Source of the DNA: CAYQQU01 sp964419545 | GTDB lineage: Bacteria; Bacteroidota; Bacteroidia; Chitinophagales; Saprospiraceae | Length of the DNA stretch: 18,658 bases | Reading direction: 5' to 3' | Assembly: GCA_964419545.1 (NCBI GenBank) | Contig: CAYQQU010000093.1 | Location: 1-18,658, forward strand | Shown: positions 8,528 to 17,514 of the stretch, piece after piece | How positions within the stretch are numbered: position 1 is the stretch's first letter | How the letters are laid out: the number at the start of each line of letters is the position of its first letter | Made by a program: the position numbers and the translations under genes | The notes under the pieces: model-generated | Database searches by the model: none | The model's input: the letters and a program-made list of their open reading frames with translations, nothing else | Told to the model about the DNA's origin: nothing

Positions 8528-8618
8528 TGGTGTGTAACTCCTGTTTTGTATTGAAGCTCAATTGCTTAAATGTGATTTTCAACAGAAATTTTTTATGAGG
8601 AACTCGTGTTACACACCA
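8528..8618. repeat. Perfect 11-base inverted repeat spanning 69 bases
   Basis: TGGTGTGTAAC at 8528-8538 is the exact reverse complement of GTTACACACCA at 8608-8618. The intervening sequence is AT-rich and has no recognisable coding content. It lies just beside the 18-base inverted repeat. Its role is unknown; it could be the ends of a small relic element or a long-range mRNA pairing. Confidence 0.55.
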
Positions 8619-8711
8619 ATTTTTCGAAACCATCTAACAACATCTTGCGCCTCCGGCGCTGCGAATTAAAAAATGCCTACTGCCAAACCGAGAATCGCTG
8701 CCGGACATCTT

Positions 8712-10121
<1,410 letters not shown>

Positions 10122-10140
10122 TGACCGATGCTGAGTTGTA

Positions 10141-10605
10141 TTATTTCATTTGTTCTTTCTCGATATCCAGTACTTTGTTGAGGCGTCGCTGGTGCCGTTC
10201 CACGCCCGAAAATTCCGCTTCCAGGAAGTGTTGGACGACCTCCCGGGCCAGCTCGATGCCGATGATGCGCTGGCCCAGGCAGAGCACGTTCATGTCGTCG
10301 TGCTCCACGCCCTGGTGGGCGGAATAGGCGTCGTGGCAGATGCCCGCCCGCACGCTTTTGAATTTGTTGACCGCCACGCAGACGCCCACGCCGCTGCCGC
10401 AGACGAGGATGCCCCGGTCGACCTGACCGGCCTGCATTGCTTCGCCCATAGCCCGGGCGATATCCGGGTAGTCGAAAGGCTCCGTGCTGTAGGTCCCCAG
10501 GTCTTTGACCACGTATCCCGCGTCGGTCAGCCCTTCGATTAAGAATTTTTTGTAGTCGAACCCGGCGTGGTCCGAGCCGATGGCGATTTGCAGGTTGTCT
10601 TTCAT
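10141..10605 (-). CDS. rpiB: Ribose 5-phosphate isomerase B
   Basis: The 154-residue RpiB/LacAB-family protein interconverts ribulose 5-phosphate and ribose 5-phosphate. Motifs are IAIGSDHAGFDYK (8-19, with Asp12 and His13), GILVCGSGVGVC (66-76, Cys69 as the active-site cysteine), RAGICHDAYSA (87-96) and HDDMNVLCLGQR (102-113). The ATG at 10605 gives the normal family length; a frame extending to a TTG at 10713 would add 36 residues unlike the family and is rejected. It is the first gene of the rpiB-gnd pair. Its promoter should lie in the 149 bases between it and the response regulator stop, unless transcription reads through from the kinase-regulator pair on the same strand. Confidence 0.95.
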   Translation of the reverse strand: MKDNLQIAIGSDHAGFDYKKFLIEGLTDAGYVVKDLGTYSTEPFDYPDIARAMGEAMQAGQVDRGILVCGSGVGVCVAVNKFKSVRAGICHDAYSAHQGVEHDDMNVLCLGQRIIGIELAREVVQHFLEAEFSGVERHQRRLNKVLDIEKEQMK

Positions 10606-10754
10606 GGCTGCTGGGTTTAAAATCCTCAAGATAACCAATGCGGGTGACGGAAAGATGAGCAACGTAAAAGAAATAGACCGAAATCCCGTATGGAAGTGTC
10701 CGGACAAGGACAATGGCCGGCGCTATTCCGGAACAGGAAGGGGCGGTCAACCGC

Positions 10755-11459
10755 TTACTTCAGGAAGCGGTTCACGAAATCTTCTTTAAACGCCCGGCCG
10801 ATAGGGGCGACCTGATCATTTTCCAGGTAAATCTGGTTGCCCGCCACTTTGACGATCTTCGTGGTGTTGATGATGTAGGATTTGTGCACCTGTACAAACT
10901 GGCGTTCATCCAGTTTTTCCAGCCAGCTGCGGAGGGTGTCGGCGGACAGGTGTCGTTTGTCTGGAGTAAGAATTTCGGTGTAATCGGCGTCGGCCTGGAT
11001 GAGGAGGATATCCGAAACGGCGATCTTGATGTGTTCGTAACCCGACTTGATGAATAGCTCGGCGGGGGCGGGTTGTGAAGGGACGGGCGCCGGCCGGCCG
11101 GGTTCCGCCGGATGAGGCGAGGGCGCCCTCGACACGGCTTTCACGAACCGTTGAAAAGAAAAGGGTTTGAGCAGGTAGTCCACCACGCCGTGCTCATAGC
11201 TTTCCAGGGCGTAGTCCGGAAAAGCGGTGGTCAGGATGACGGGGGTGGGCCGGGGCAGGGTCTCCAGAAATTCCATGCCGGATATTTTGGGCAGGTGGAT
11301 ATCCAGGAAGATCAGATCGACGGGTTCCTTTTGCAGAAACGCCAGGGCTTCGATCGCGTCGGAGAACGCGCCCCGCAGCTCGAGGTACCCGAGGTCTTCG
11401 ATGTACTTTTTCAGGATGCGTTGGGCCGGAGGCTGGTCTTCGATGATAATGCACTTCAC
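10755..11459 (-). CDS. LytTR-family response regulator
   Basis: The 234-residue protein has a receiver domain (about 1-115) with acidic Glu7 and Asp8, phospho-acceptor Asp53 in FLDIHLPK, Thr77/Thr78 and Lys98 (LLKPF). A Pro/Ala-rich linker (about 111-132) follows, then a LytTR DNA-binding domain (about 133-234; ILLIQADADYTEI, FVQVHKSYIIN, PIGRAFKEDF). It is a cytoplasmic transcription factor activated by the partner kinase. The start codon is GTG, and its bases overlap the kinase TGA as GTGA, indicating translational coupling; the canonical KCIIIED start of the receiver supports this choice. Targets are unknown; the divergent receptor gene at 12714 is a reasonable candidate by position only. 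Confidence 0.95.
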   Translation of the reverse strand: MKCIIIEDQPPAQRILKKYIEDLGYLELRGAFSDAIEALAFLQKEPVDLIFLDIHLPKISGMEFLETLPRPTPVILTTAFPDYALESYEHGVVDYLLKPFSFQRFVKAVSRAPSPHPAEPGRPAPVPSQPAPAELFIKSGYEHIKIAVSDILLIQADADYTEILTPDKRHLSADTLRSWLEKLDERQFVQVHKSYIINTTKIVKVAGNQIYLENDQVAPIGRAFKEDFVNRFLK

Positions 11460-12490
11460 CGTTCCGCGTCGTTAGTTAACTGAATAGTCAGGCGGACTTC
11501 GAAGCGGTTGTCGTCCGCCTTTATTTCCAGCTGGTGGGCGCCGGGATAAAGCAGCTGCAGCCTTTTTTTGACGTTCTGCAGTCCGATGCCCTGGGCCAGC
11601 TTGTCGACATTGGATTGGGATTTATTATAGGAGTTGACGCATTCGAACGTCAGCAATCCGTCGTCCGACAATGCAATATCGACCTCGATAAAGATAGCAT
11701 TTGATTGGCTGGCGGTGCTGTGTTTAAAGGCGTTTTCCAGAAAAACGATCAGGATCAGCGGGGCGATCCGGTAGCCGGGCCTTATGTTTTTCGTACGAAA
11801 ACGGACTTCGCCGCGGTCTTCGATCTGCAATTCGTTGAGCTTTTTAAAGTTCTCCAGTTGGGCGATCTCTTTGCCCAGCGCCACGTAATCGGCCCGGCAG
11901 TCGTAGAGCATGTAGCGCAGCACCGAAGAAAGCTCCAGGATGATCGCCGGCGTCTTCGGCGATTGCTCGATGGCGTAAGAATAGAGGTTGTTCAGGTTGT
12001 TGAAAAGAAAATGCGGGTTGATCTGTGACTTCAAAAACTGCAGTTCGCTTTCCTGGATACTCGCTTTCAGCGCGTCCACTTCCCGCTGTTTGCGCTGCGC
12101 ATCCCAGGCGAATTTGAAACCGGAGAGGATGGTAATGACCGGCAACACATCCAACAGGCTGAAAAAGACGCCGGGGAAGTGGCGCCCACGGGTATCGGGA
12201 AAGTAGATCTGCTCAAAGACCAGCTCTTCGGCGACGATGACGCCGGCCAGGACCAGCAGGACGGAAAGGAAAAAGATCAGTGGTTTTTTACGGTAGTAAA
12301 ACCGGGGTAGCAACACGTAGTTGATGATCAGAGCGGCGGCGCTGTAGCTCAGGAAAAAGACCACCTGGTGCGCCTTGATCTCGGGGTCGTTTTTGTCAAA
12401 AGAATAAAAAACAAAAACGACCAGATGCAGGAGTATCTGAAAAAAGGCTTCCCGGAAAGGGACGGAAAATTTGTTCAGCACGTTGCCCAT
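11456..12490 (-). CDS. LytS/YesM-type sensor histidine kinase
   Basis: From the ATG at 12490 the protein has 344 residues. About four hydrophobic segments (18-32, 42-62, 69-90, 107-128) are followed by a short coiled region. The His_kinase domain contains QINPHFLFNNLNNLYSY with phospho-acceptor His160. The HATPase part has an N-box FLENAFKHS (Asn253) and a G-box QGIGLQNVKKRL (about 300-311). There is no periplasmic sensor domain, so it may sense membrane or intramembrane signals. The open frame extends upstream to a TTG at 12565; I prefer the ATG because the extra 25 residues look like untranslated leader. Its stop overlaps the regulator's GTG start, so the two form a coupled pair. Confidence 0.93.
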   Translation of the reverse strand: MGNVLNKFSVPFREAFFQILLHLVVFVFYSFDKNDPEIKAHQVVFFLSYSAAALIINYVLLPRFYYRKKPLIFFLSVLLVLAGVIVAEELVFEQIYFPDTRGRHFPGVFFSLLDVLPVITILSGFKFAWDAQRKQREVDALKASIQESELQFLKSQINPHFLFNNLNNLYSYAIEQSPKTPAIILELSSVLRYMLYDCRADYVALGKEIAQLENFKKLNELQIEDRGEVRFRTKNIRPGYRIAPLILIVFLENAFKHSTASQSNAIFIEVDIALSDDGLLTFECVNSYNKSQSNVDKLAQGIGLQNVKKRLQLLYPGAHQLEIKADDNRFEVRLTIQLTNDAER

Positions 12491-12713
12491 TGCTTCAAAT
12501 ATATTCTCTGCCGACCGGTCTGAAAAAAATAAACGGGCCAACGGCGCAATTCGCACCGCCAACAACCGCGGTTATCCCATCAATACCGGCCTAGTCGTTC
12601 ACCACTTAATTTCGGTTGTTCAAAGAATTGATTTCCTTTTTTACAAAAAACGGAGCTGTTTTGTATTAAGCCTGTAATGAGTTCATTTTAAAATAACCAT
12701 TAAAGTTCGCGCC
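12491..12713. promoter_or_regulatory. Divergent promoter region, kinase-regulator pair versus outer-membrane receptor
   Basis: These 223 bases separate the kinase ATG (minus) from the receptor ATG (plus) and become AT-rich toward the receptor. Promoters for both transcripts must lie here, and a LytTR site would be expected here if the regulator controls the locus. I could not pick out a convincing LytTR direct repeat or a Bacteroidota promoter pair. Confidence 0.4.
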
Positions 12714-15086
12714 ATGAAACCCGCCATTTTTTCTTCTTTGCTGTTATTGCTCTCTTTTACCACTCTAAAGGCACAGAATGCCGCAGTGGAGATCCGGGGC
12801 ATCGTTGTGGAGGAAAACAGCCGGCAGCCCATCGAGTTCGCTACGGTATTGGTGGGCGATCCCGCCACGCGGCAACCGATCACCGGTGCGACGACCGGGC
12901 CCGACGGCGCGTTCACGGTGAGGACGGCCGCACAGGACTTTTACGTTAAGATCAGCTTTATCGGGATGGTGAGCCGGACCATCGAGGAATTTCAGATTGA
13001 AAACGGGAAAGCAGATCTCGGCCTTATCCTGTTGTCCGAAAACACCCAGTCGCTGGACGAGGTAGTGGTGCGGGCGGAACGTTCCAACACCGAATTCGCC
13101 CTGGACAAGCGCGTCTTCAACGTCGGCAAAGACCTCAGCAGCACCGGCGCCAGCGCGCTCGAAGTGCTGAACAACGTCCCCTCCGTCAACGTCAATATCG
13201 AAGGCGAGATCAGCTTACGGGGCAGCGGTGGCGTACAGATCCTCATCAACGGCAAACCGTCCGTACTGGCGAGCGATGGCGGCAACGCCCTGGGCACCAT
13301 CACCGCGGATATGATCGAGCGCATCGAGGTGATCACCAACCCCTCCGCCAAGTACGACGCCGAAGGCACCTCCGGCATCATCAATATCGTGATCAGGAAA
13401 GAACAGAAAAAAGGCCTCAACGGCTCAGTGACGCTGAATACCGGCATACCCAACAACCACAGCCTCGGCCTGAGCATGAACCGCCGCACCGATCACTTCA
13501 ACCTCTTTACTCAGGTCGGCGTAGGCCACCGCACTTTCCCCCGCGAAAGCGAGACGATCAACCGGGATCTGAACAGTCTGACAAGTGTCAACAGCATCGG
13601 CGATAGCGAAAAGAACGAGACCTTTTACAATTTCATCCTCGGCGCCGATTACCACATCGACCGCCATAACGTGCTGTCGCTGACCGGTAACTTCGCCCTG
13701 GAAGAGGAAAAAGAATTTTCCGATATCGATTTCAGCGCGCTAGACAGTACGGCGGCCACAAGCTCGCGCTGGAACCGCGAGGAGACCACTTCCGCCATCA
13801 ATCCGAAATGGCAGTACGAGCTGCAATACAAGCGTGATTTTGCAGACCACGAAGACCACGTGTTGCTCTTCAGCGCCCTGGGGCACTTTTTCGGCAAGGA
13901 CCAGTCATCGGATTTCGTCAACACCACTATACTGGGCGATCGCCCTTCCGGAGAACAGGAGACCCGCACCGACTTCAGCAACGCCACCTACCGGTTCAAC
14001 CTGGATTATACCCATCCGTTTTCTGAAGTCTTCACCCTCGAAGCCGGCGCTCAGTACATACTGGCCGCATCGAAGAACGACTTTGCCGTCACCAATCTCG
14101 TCGACGGCGAATGGATCGATGATCCCGAACTGACCAACATCTTCGACTTCAGCCAGAACGTGCTGGGGCTTTACAGTACGGCCGCTTTTGAGAACGATAA
14201 ATGGGGCGTGAAAGTGGGATTGCGAGTGGAAAATACGGACCAGCACGCCCTGCTCCTCGATACGGAGGAGTCGAACGACCAAAACTACACCAACCTTTTC
14301 CCCAGCTTTCACGCTTCTTACGAGGCAACGGAAGCCTTGTCTTTCCAGGCCGGCTATTCCCGCCGCATCTACCGGCCGCGCATGTGGAGCCTGAACCCTT
14401 TTGTCAGTATCCGCAACGACTTCAACCGGCGTACGGGCAATCCCGACCTGCTGCCCGAGTTTACGGATTCATACGAGCTTACCGGCATTTATATTCTGGG
14501 TAAAGCATCCCTCAATTTGGGCGTCTATCACCGCTACACCACCGATGTGATCGAACGCGTTACGTCCTTTGCAGACCAGATCAGCACCTCCTTCCCGCTC
14601 AACGTCGGCGCCAATCGCACCACCGGCCTGGAATTCAATGCCAAGTACCGCCCTGCCAGTTGGCTGACCCTGAACGCCGACTTCAATTACAACTACTTCA
14701 CCCGCCGCGGCGAGTTCGAAGGCGACTCTTTCGACTTCGACGCCGACCAGTGGTCGTCCCGACTGCGCGGCAACCTCAAGCTGCCGGCCGACCTGGAGCT
14801 GGAAGTCACCGGCCGCTACCAGTCGCGGGAGCTGACTTTTCAGAGCGAGATTTCCGAGATGCTTTTCGCCGATCTCGGCCTCCGCAAAAAGATCATCAAA
14901 GGCAAGATCATCCTCAACCTGAGCGTGCGGGACCTCTTCGTTTCCCGCATCCGGGAAAGCGAGACGATACAGCCGGATTTCTACCTCTACAACCGGTCGC
15001 TGCGGGGCCGCTTCGTGACTTTCGGCGTCAGCTACGGCTTCGGGAAAGGAGAGGCGATGGAGTTCTCGGGGCGCAAAAGGTATTAG
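12714..15086 (+). CDS. TonB-dependent receptor-like outer membrane beta-barrel protein
   Basis: The 790-residue protein begins with a signal peptide (1-20, cleavage likely near LKA-QNA). A CarboxypepD_reg-like domain (about 26-112) follows, then a plug domain (about 117-230, with LRGSGGVQILINGKPS and IERIEVITNPSAKYDAEG). The rest is an outer-membrane barrel of the OMP_b-brl_3 type, with the hallmark RPRMWSLNPF and RTGNPDLLPEF near 553-582. Such proteins import or bind ligands at the outer membrane; no SusD partner is adjacent, so it is not a classical SusCD pair and the ligand is unknown. The gene diverges from the kinase-regulator pair. Its TAG stop (15084-15086) coincides with the edge of a repeat element, so the last residues (GRKRY) may have been shaped by that insertion. 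Confidence 0.92.
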   Translation: MKPAIFSSLLLLLSFTTLKAQNAAVEIRGIVVEENSRQPIEFATVLVGDPATRQPITGATTGPDGAFTVRTAAQDFYVKISFIGMVSRTIEEFQIENGKADLGLILLSENTQSLDEVVVRAERSNTEFALDKRVFNVGKDLSSTGASALEVLNNVPSVNVNIEGEISLRGSGGVQILINGKPSVLASDGGNALGTITADMIERIEVITNPSAKYDAEGTSGIINIVIRKEQKKGLNGSVTLNTGIPNNHSLGLSMNRRTDHFNLFTQVGVGHRTFPRESETINRDLNSLTSVNSIGDSEKNETFYNFILGADYHIDRHNVLSLTGNFALEEEKEFSDIDFSALDSTAATSSRWNREETTSAINPKWQYELQYKRDFADHEDHVLLFSALGHFFGKDQSSDFVNTTILGDRPSGEQETRTDFSNATYRFNLDYTHPFSEVFTLEAGAQYILAASKNDFAVTNLVDGEWIDDPELTNIFDFSQNVLGLYSTAAFENDKWGVKVGLRVENTDQHALLLDTEESNDQNYTNLFPSFHASYEATEALSFQAGYSRRIYRPRMWSLNPFVSIRNDFNRRTGNPDLLPEFTDSYELTGIYILGKASLNLGVYHRYTTDVIERVTSFADQISTSFPLNVGANRTTGLEFNAKYRPASWLTLNADFNYNYFTRRGEFEGDSFDFDADQWSSRLRGNLKLPADLELEVTGRYQSRELTFQSEISEMLFADLGLRKKIIKGKIILNLSVRDLFVSRIRESETIQPDFYLYNRSLRGRFVTFGVSYGFGKGEAMEFSGRKRY

Positions 15087-15249
15087 CCCGGATTATTCAT
15101 GGATAAATCTATTGCCGCCCGCCATTCTTGCGTTTGATCGTTACTCACCGTATCTGGGGATACCTGTCTGCAGCAGGCGTGTCGCCCTCCTGCGCGAGCG
15201 CCAGCCTGTCAACCGCCATGACGAAGAACCCATGAATAATCCGGGTTAG
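15084..15249 (+). repeat. Non-coding repeat element copy 1, with 16-base terminal inverted repeats
   Basis: The ends CCCGGATTATTCATGG (15087-15102) and CCATGAATAATCCGGG (15230-15245) are perfect reverse complements, and TTAG flanks both sides (15083-15086 and 15246-15249). The interior contains TACTCACCGTATCTGGGGAT, CTGCAGCAGG and CTCCTGCGCGA blocks that recur in copy 2 at 17149-17310. There is no coding capacity. The size and terminal inverted repeats resemble a MITE-like or REP-type mobile element. It follows the receptor gene with no gap, since the stop codon is its edge. Confidence 0.85.
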
Positions 15250-15303
15250 GGCGGGTCATCCAGGGAGCCGTTTCCTATCAGCGATTAGTGTAAATACAAC
15301 AAC

Positions 15304-15328
15304 AAGTCACCATTCGTAGGTGACTTTT
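15304..15328 (+). terminator. Possible weak intrinsic terminator or leader hairpin upstream of pckA
   Basis: AAGTCACC (15304-15311) and GGTGACTT (15319-15326) form a perfect 8-bp stem with the 7-base loop ATTCGTA. The T-run, counting the stem end, is only four bases (TTTT, then G). It could end the receptor transcript after repeat copy 1, or form a hairpin in a long pckA leader. The rest of the spacer to 15504 shows no recognisable gene. Confidence 0.4.
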
Positions 15329-15504
15329 GTCATTCCGATCCAGTCTTAGCGTTTGTTTATTTGCTGATACAAACAAGTACGGTTCAAGTAAATACCGGAA
15401 GATGGAAATCTGAACGCCGTTACGCCAGCTTTGATCAAAGTGGTAACCCGTTAGAGCCTCCGCAAGCAGACTTATTGAGTATTTCATCCATAAAACTGAA
15501 ACAA

Positions 15505-17130
15505 ATGAGCGTTACCACCACCAATACGGACCTGAGCCGCTATGGGCTCAAGGACGTGACCGCCCATTGGAATTTACCCGCCGAAGAACTCCAGCAAATC
15601 ACTTTAGCCAAAGGCATGGGCCGGGAGACGGCCGACGGCACCCTGGCGATCAACACCGGCAAGTTCACCGGGCGATCGCCGCAGGATCGCTTCCTCGTCA
15701 AAGACGATTACACCAAAGATAAGATCTACTGGGGCCGGATCAACAAGCCGGTATCTCCCGAAAGCTTTGACGGGCTCTACCAGGAAGTCGTAGAATATCT
15801 GTCGGGCAAAGAAGTTTTTGTGCGTGACGCCGCGGTTTGCGCCGCCCCGGAATACCAGCTCAACGTGCGAGCGGTCACCGAATACCCGTGGTCCAACCTG
15901 TTTCTGATCAACATGTTTCTGCGCCTCGACGAAGCCGAGCTCAACGCTTTCGAAGAGGATTGGCTGGTGCTTTGCGCGCCGGGATACGAGACGCCCAACG
16001 TCGAGAAATACGGCATCCGCCAGGGCAACTTTTCGATCCTGAACTTTACTAAAAAGATCGCGCTGGTAGCCGGTTCGGCTTACACGGGCGAGATGAAAAA
16101 AGGCATCTTCACCGCCCTGAACCTGATCCTGCCCGTTGAAAGGAACGTGCTGCCCATGCACTGCTCGGCCAACGTCGGGGACCAGGGCGATACAGCGCTG
16201 TTCTTCGGCCTTTCGGGCACCGGTAAGACCACCCTTTCCGCTGATCCCAACCGCAAACTCATCGGCGACGACGAGCACGGCTGGACGGAAGAAAACATGA
16301 TCTTCAATTTCGAAGCCGGCTGCTACGCTAAGGTGATCGACCTGACGGAAGAGAAAGAACCGGATATCTACCGGGCTATCCGACCCGGCGCTCTGCTGGA
16401 GAACGTCATGTTCAAGGAAGGTACGGACCTGGTCGACTACGAAGACAGCACCATCACCCAGAACACGCGGGTGAGCTATCCGATCTACCATATCGACAAT
16501 ATCCAACAACCCTCCTATGCGGACAACCCGACCAACATCTTCTTCCTGACTTGCGACGCCTTCGGGGTACTGCCTCCTGTCTCCAGACTTACGCCTGGCC
16601 AGGCGGCTTATCACTTCATCTCCGGCTATACCGCTAAGGTAGCCGGCACGGAAGCCGGCGTCAATGAGCCGATCCCTTCCTTCTCCGCCTGCTTCGGCGA
16701 GCCGTTCATGCCGCTGCACCCCACGGTCTACGCAGAGATGCTGAGCCGGAAGATGGAAGAGGCAGGCGTCAACGTCTGGCTGATCAATACCGGCTGGAGC
16801 GGCGGCCCCTTCGGTGTGGGCTCTCGGATCAAGCTGAAATTCACCCGGGCGATGATCTCGGCCATCCTCGAAGGACAGCTCGACGAGGTCGAGTACGAGC
16901 AGCACCCGATCTTCGGGCTGTTCATGCCGAAATACTGCCCCGGCGTGCCTTCCGAAATGCTCAACCCGATCAACACCTGGTTGCAGAAAGGCGCCTACAT
17001 CAGTAAGTCGATCCAGCTGGCGCACTTCTTCCACACCAACTTCAGCAAATTTGCTGATCAGGCCAACCAGCAGATTATCGAAGGCGGGCCGCTGATCGAT
17101 GAGCACCATCAGCTGCACGAGCATTTGTAG
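15505..17130 (+). CDS. pckA: Phosphoenolpyruvate carboxykinase (ATP)
   Basis: The 541-residue enzyme converts oxaloacetate and ATP to phosphoenolpyruvate, CO2 and ADP, the entry step of gluconeogenesis. Landmarks are TGKFTGRSPQDRF (51-63, substrate arginine region), SAYTGEMKKG (191-200), and the P-loop GLSGTGKT (235-242, Lys241). The metal-binding GDDEHGW (254-260), NFEAGCYAK (268-276), TRVSYP (321-326) and SGYTAKVAGTE (373-383) complete the set. The ATG at 15505 gives the normal family length. The frame runs further up to a TTG at 15361, but those 48 residues have no family counterpart. The gene stands alone between two direct copies of a non-coding repeat, with a strong terminator downstream. 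Confidence 0.97.
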   Translation: MSVTTTNTDLSRYGLKDVTAHWNLPAEELQQITLAKGMGRETADGTLAINTGKFTGRSPQDRFLVKDDYTKDKIYWGRINKPVSPESFDGLYQEVVEYLSGKEVFVRDAAVCAAPEYQLNVRAVTEYPWSNLFLINMFLRLDEAELNAFEEDWLVLCAPGYETPNVEKYGIRQGNFSILNFTKKIALVAGSAYTGEMKKGIFTALNLILPVERNVLPMHCSANVGDQGDTALFFGLSGTGKTTLSADPNRKLIGDDEHGWTEENMIFNFEAGCYAKVIDLTEEKEPDIYRAIRPGALLENVMFKEGTDLVDYEDSTITQNTRVSYPIYHIDNIQQPSYADNPTNIFFLTCDAFGVLPPVSRLTPGQAAYHFISGYTAKVAGTEAGVNEPIPSFSACFGEPFMPLHPTVYAEMLSRKMEEAGVNVWLINTGWSGGPFGVGSRIKLKFTRAMISAILEGQLDEVEYEQHPIFGLFMPKYCPGVPSEMLNPINTWLQKGAYISKSIQLAHFFHTNFSKFADQANQQIIEGGPLIDEHHQLHEHL

Positions 17131-17148
17131 ACGACAGAAAACGCGATC

Positions 17149-17310
17149 TAGCCCGGATTATTCTTGGATTCATCTATTGCCGGCCGCCATTCTGCCCCGC
17201 TTACTCACCGTATCTGGGGATGCCTGACTGCAGCAGGCGGGTCGCGCTCCTGCGCGAACGCAAGCCTGGCGAACGTCATAACGAAGAACCCAATTAGTAA
17301 TCCGGGTTAG
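17149..17310 (+). repeat. Non-coding repeat element copy 2, downstream of pckA
   Basis: This copy runs in the same direction as copy 1 and aligns along its whole length, apart from a 5-base gap near 17191-17210, a one-base insertion near the right end and scattered substitutions. Its ends are CCCGGATTATTCTTGG (17152-17167) and, on the right, CCAATTAGTAATCCGGG, so the terminal inverted repeat is imperfect here. TAG flanks both sides. The interior hairpin TCGCGC-TCCT-GCGCGA is perfect in this copy but has one mismatch in copy 1. It begins 18 bases after the pckA stop. Confidence 0.85.
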
Positions 17311-17332
17311 GGTGTTCTTGATAAGTATCCGG

Positions 17333-17371
17333 AAAGACCTGTCGCGGCTAAGGCTGCGGCAGGTCTTTTTT
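17333..17371 (+). terminator. Strong intrinsic terminator for pckA
   Basis: The left arm 17335-17348 (AGACCTGTCGCGGC) pairs with the right arm 17353-17366 (GCTGCGGCAGGTCT) along 14 bp, with two G-U pairs and a TAAG loop. A run of T residues to 17371 follows, and A residues before the left arm can extend the stem. It should end transcripts reading through pckA and repeat copy 2. The remaining sequence to 17514 is AT-rich, contains no recognisable gene and probably holds the promoter of the next gene. Confidence 0.9.
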
Positions 17372-17514
17372 GTTGATTTACCCCGGGTTTGTTGTAAAAC
17401 GAAAGTTAATTTTTTGCTTTTGAGCGCAACCGGCTGGCAGAGCACTTGATTTTTTTCGTAAATCTTTACAAATTACTTATTGTATTTTTTACGATATAAA
17501 AATAGTATACTTTC

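Larger units (their letters stand above)
8272..8711. other. 440-base non-coding gap inside the pentose phosphate cluster
   Basis: This spacer separates zwf from gnd although all four pathway genes share a strand and the other gaps are 19-24 bases. It is more AT-rich than the flanking genes. It holds a 14-base palindrome near zwf, two longer perfect inverted repeats (8453-8517 and 8528-8618), and a short GCGCC-TCC-GGCGC hairpin (8647-8659). Short frames in it show no recognisable protein. It may carry a second promoter for zwf-pgl, an mRNA processing element, or the remains of an inserted repeat. Confidence 0.6.

Noticed and set aside
8421..8633. 70-codon minus-strand frame in the gnd-zwf gap
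   Set aside because: It spans the arms of two inverted repeats, with no domain and no clear start signal.
10606..10713. 36-residue N-terminal extension of RpiB from a TTG
   Set aside because: The extension has no family counterpart, and the ATG at 10605 gives the usual length with the motif-bearing N-terminus.
12491..12565. 25-residue N-terminal extension of the histidine kinase from a TTG
   Set aside because: The ATG at 12490 places a short cytoplasmic N-terminus before the first membrane helix, as usual for the family.
15361..15504. 48-residue N-terminal extension of PEP carboxykinase from a TTG
   Set aside because: The normal family N-terminus begins at the ATG at 15505; the upstream residues look like translated leader.
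15604..17124. 506-codon open frame on the minus strand opposite pckA
   Set aside because: It is antisense to an unmistakable PEP carboxykinase, with low-complexity-like composition and no domain; a shadow frame.
15084..17310. Composite transposon carrying pckA
   Set aside because: No transposase or integrase gene is present and the flanking copies are only about 165 bases; the direct-repeat bracket is real, but active mobility as a unit is not supported.
17170..17445. 91-codon minus-strand frame across repeat copy 2 and the terminator
   Set aside because: It reads through a non-coding repeat and an intrinsic terminator hairpin; its residues reflect the repeat, not a protein family.
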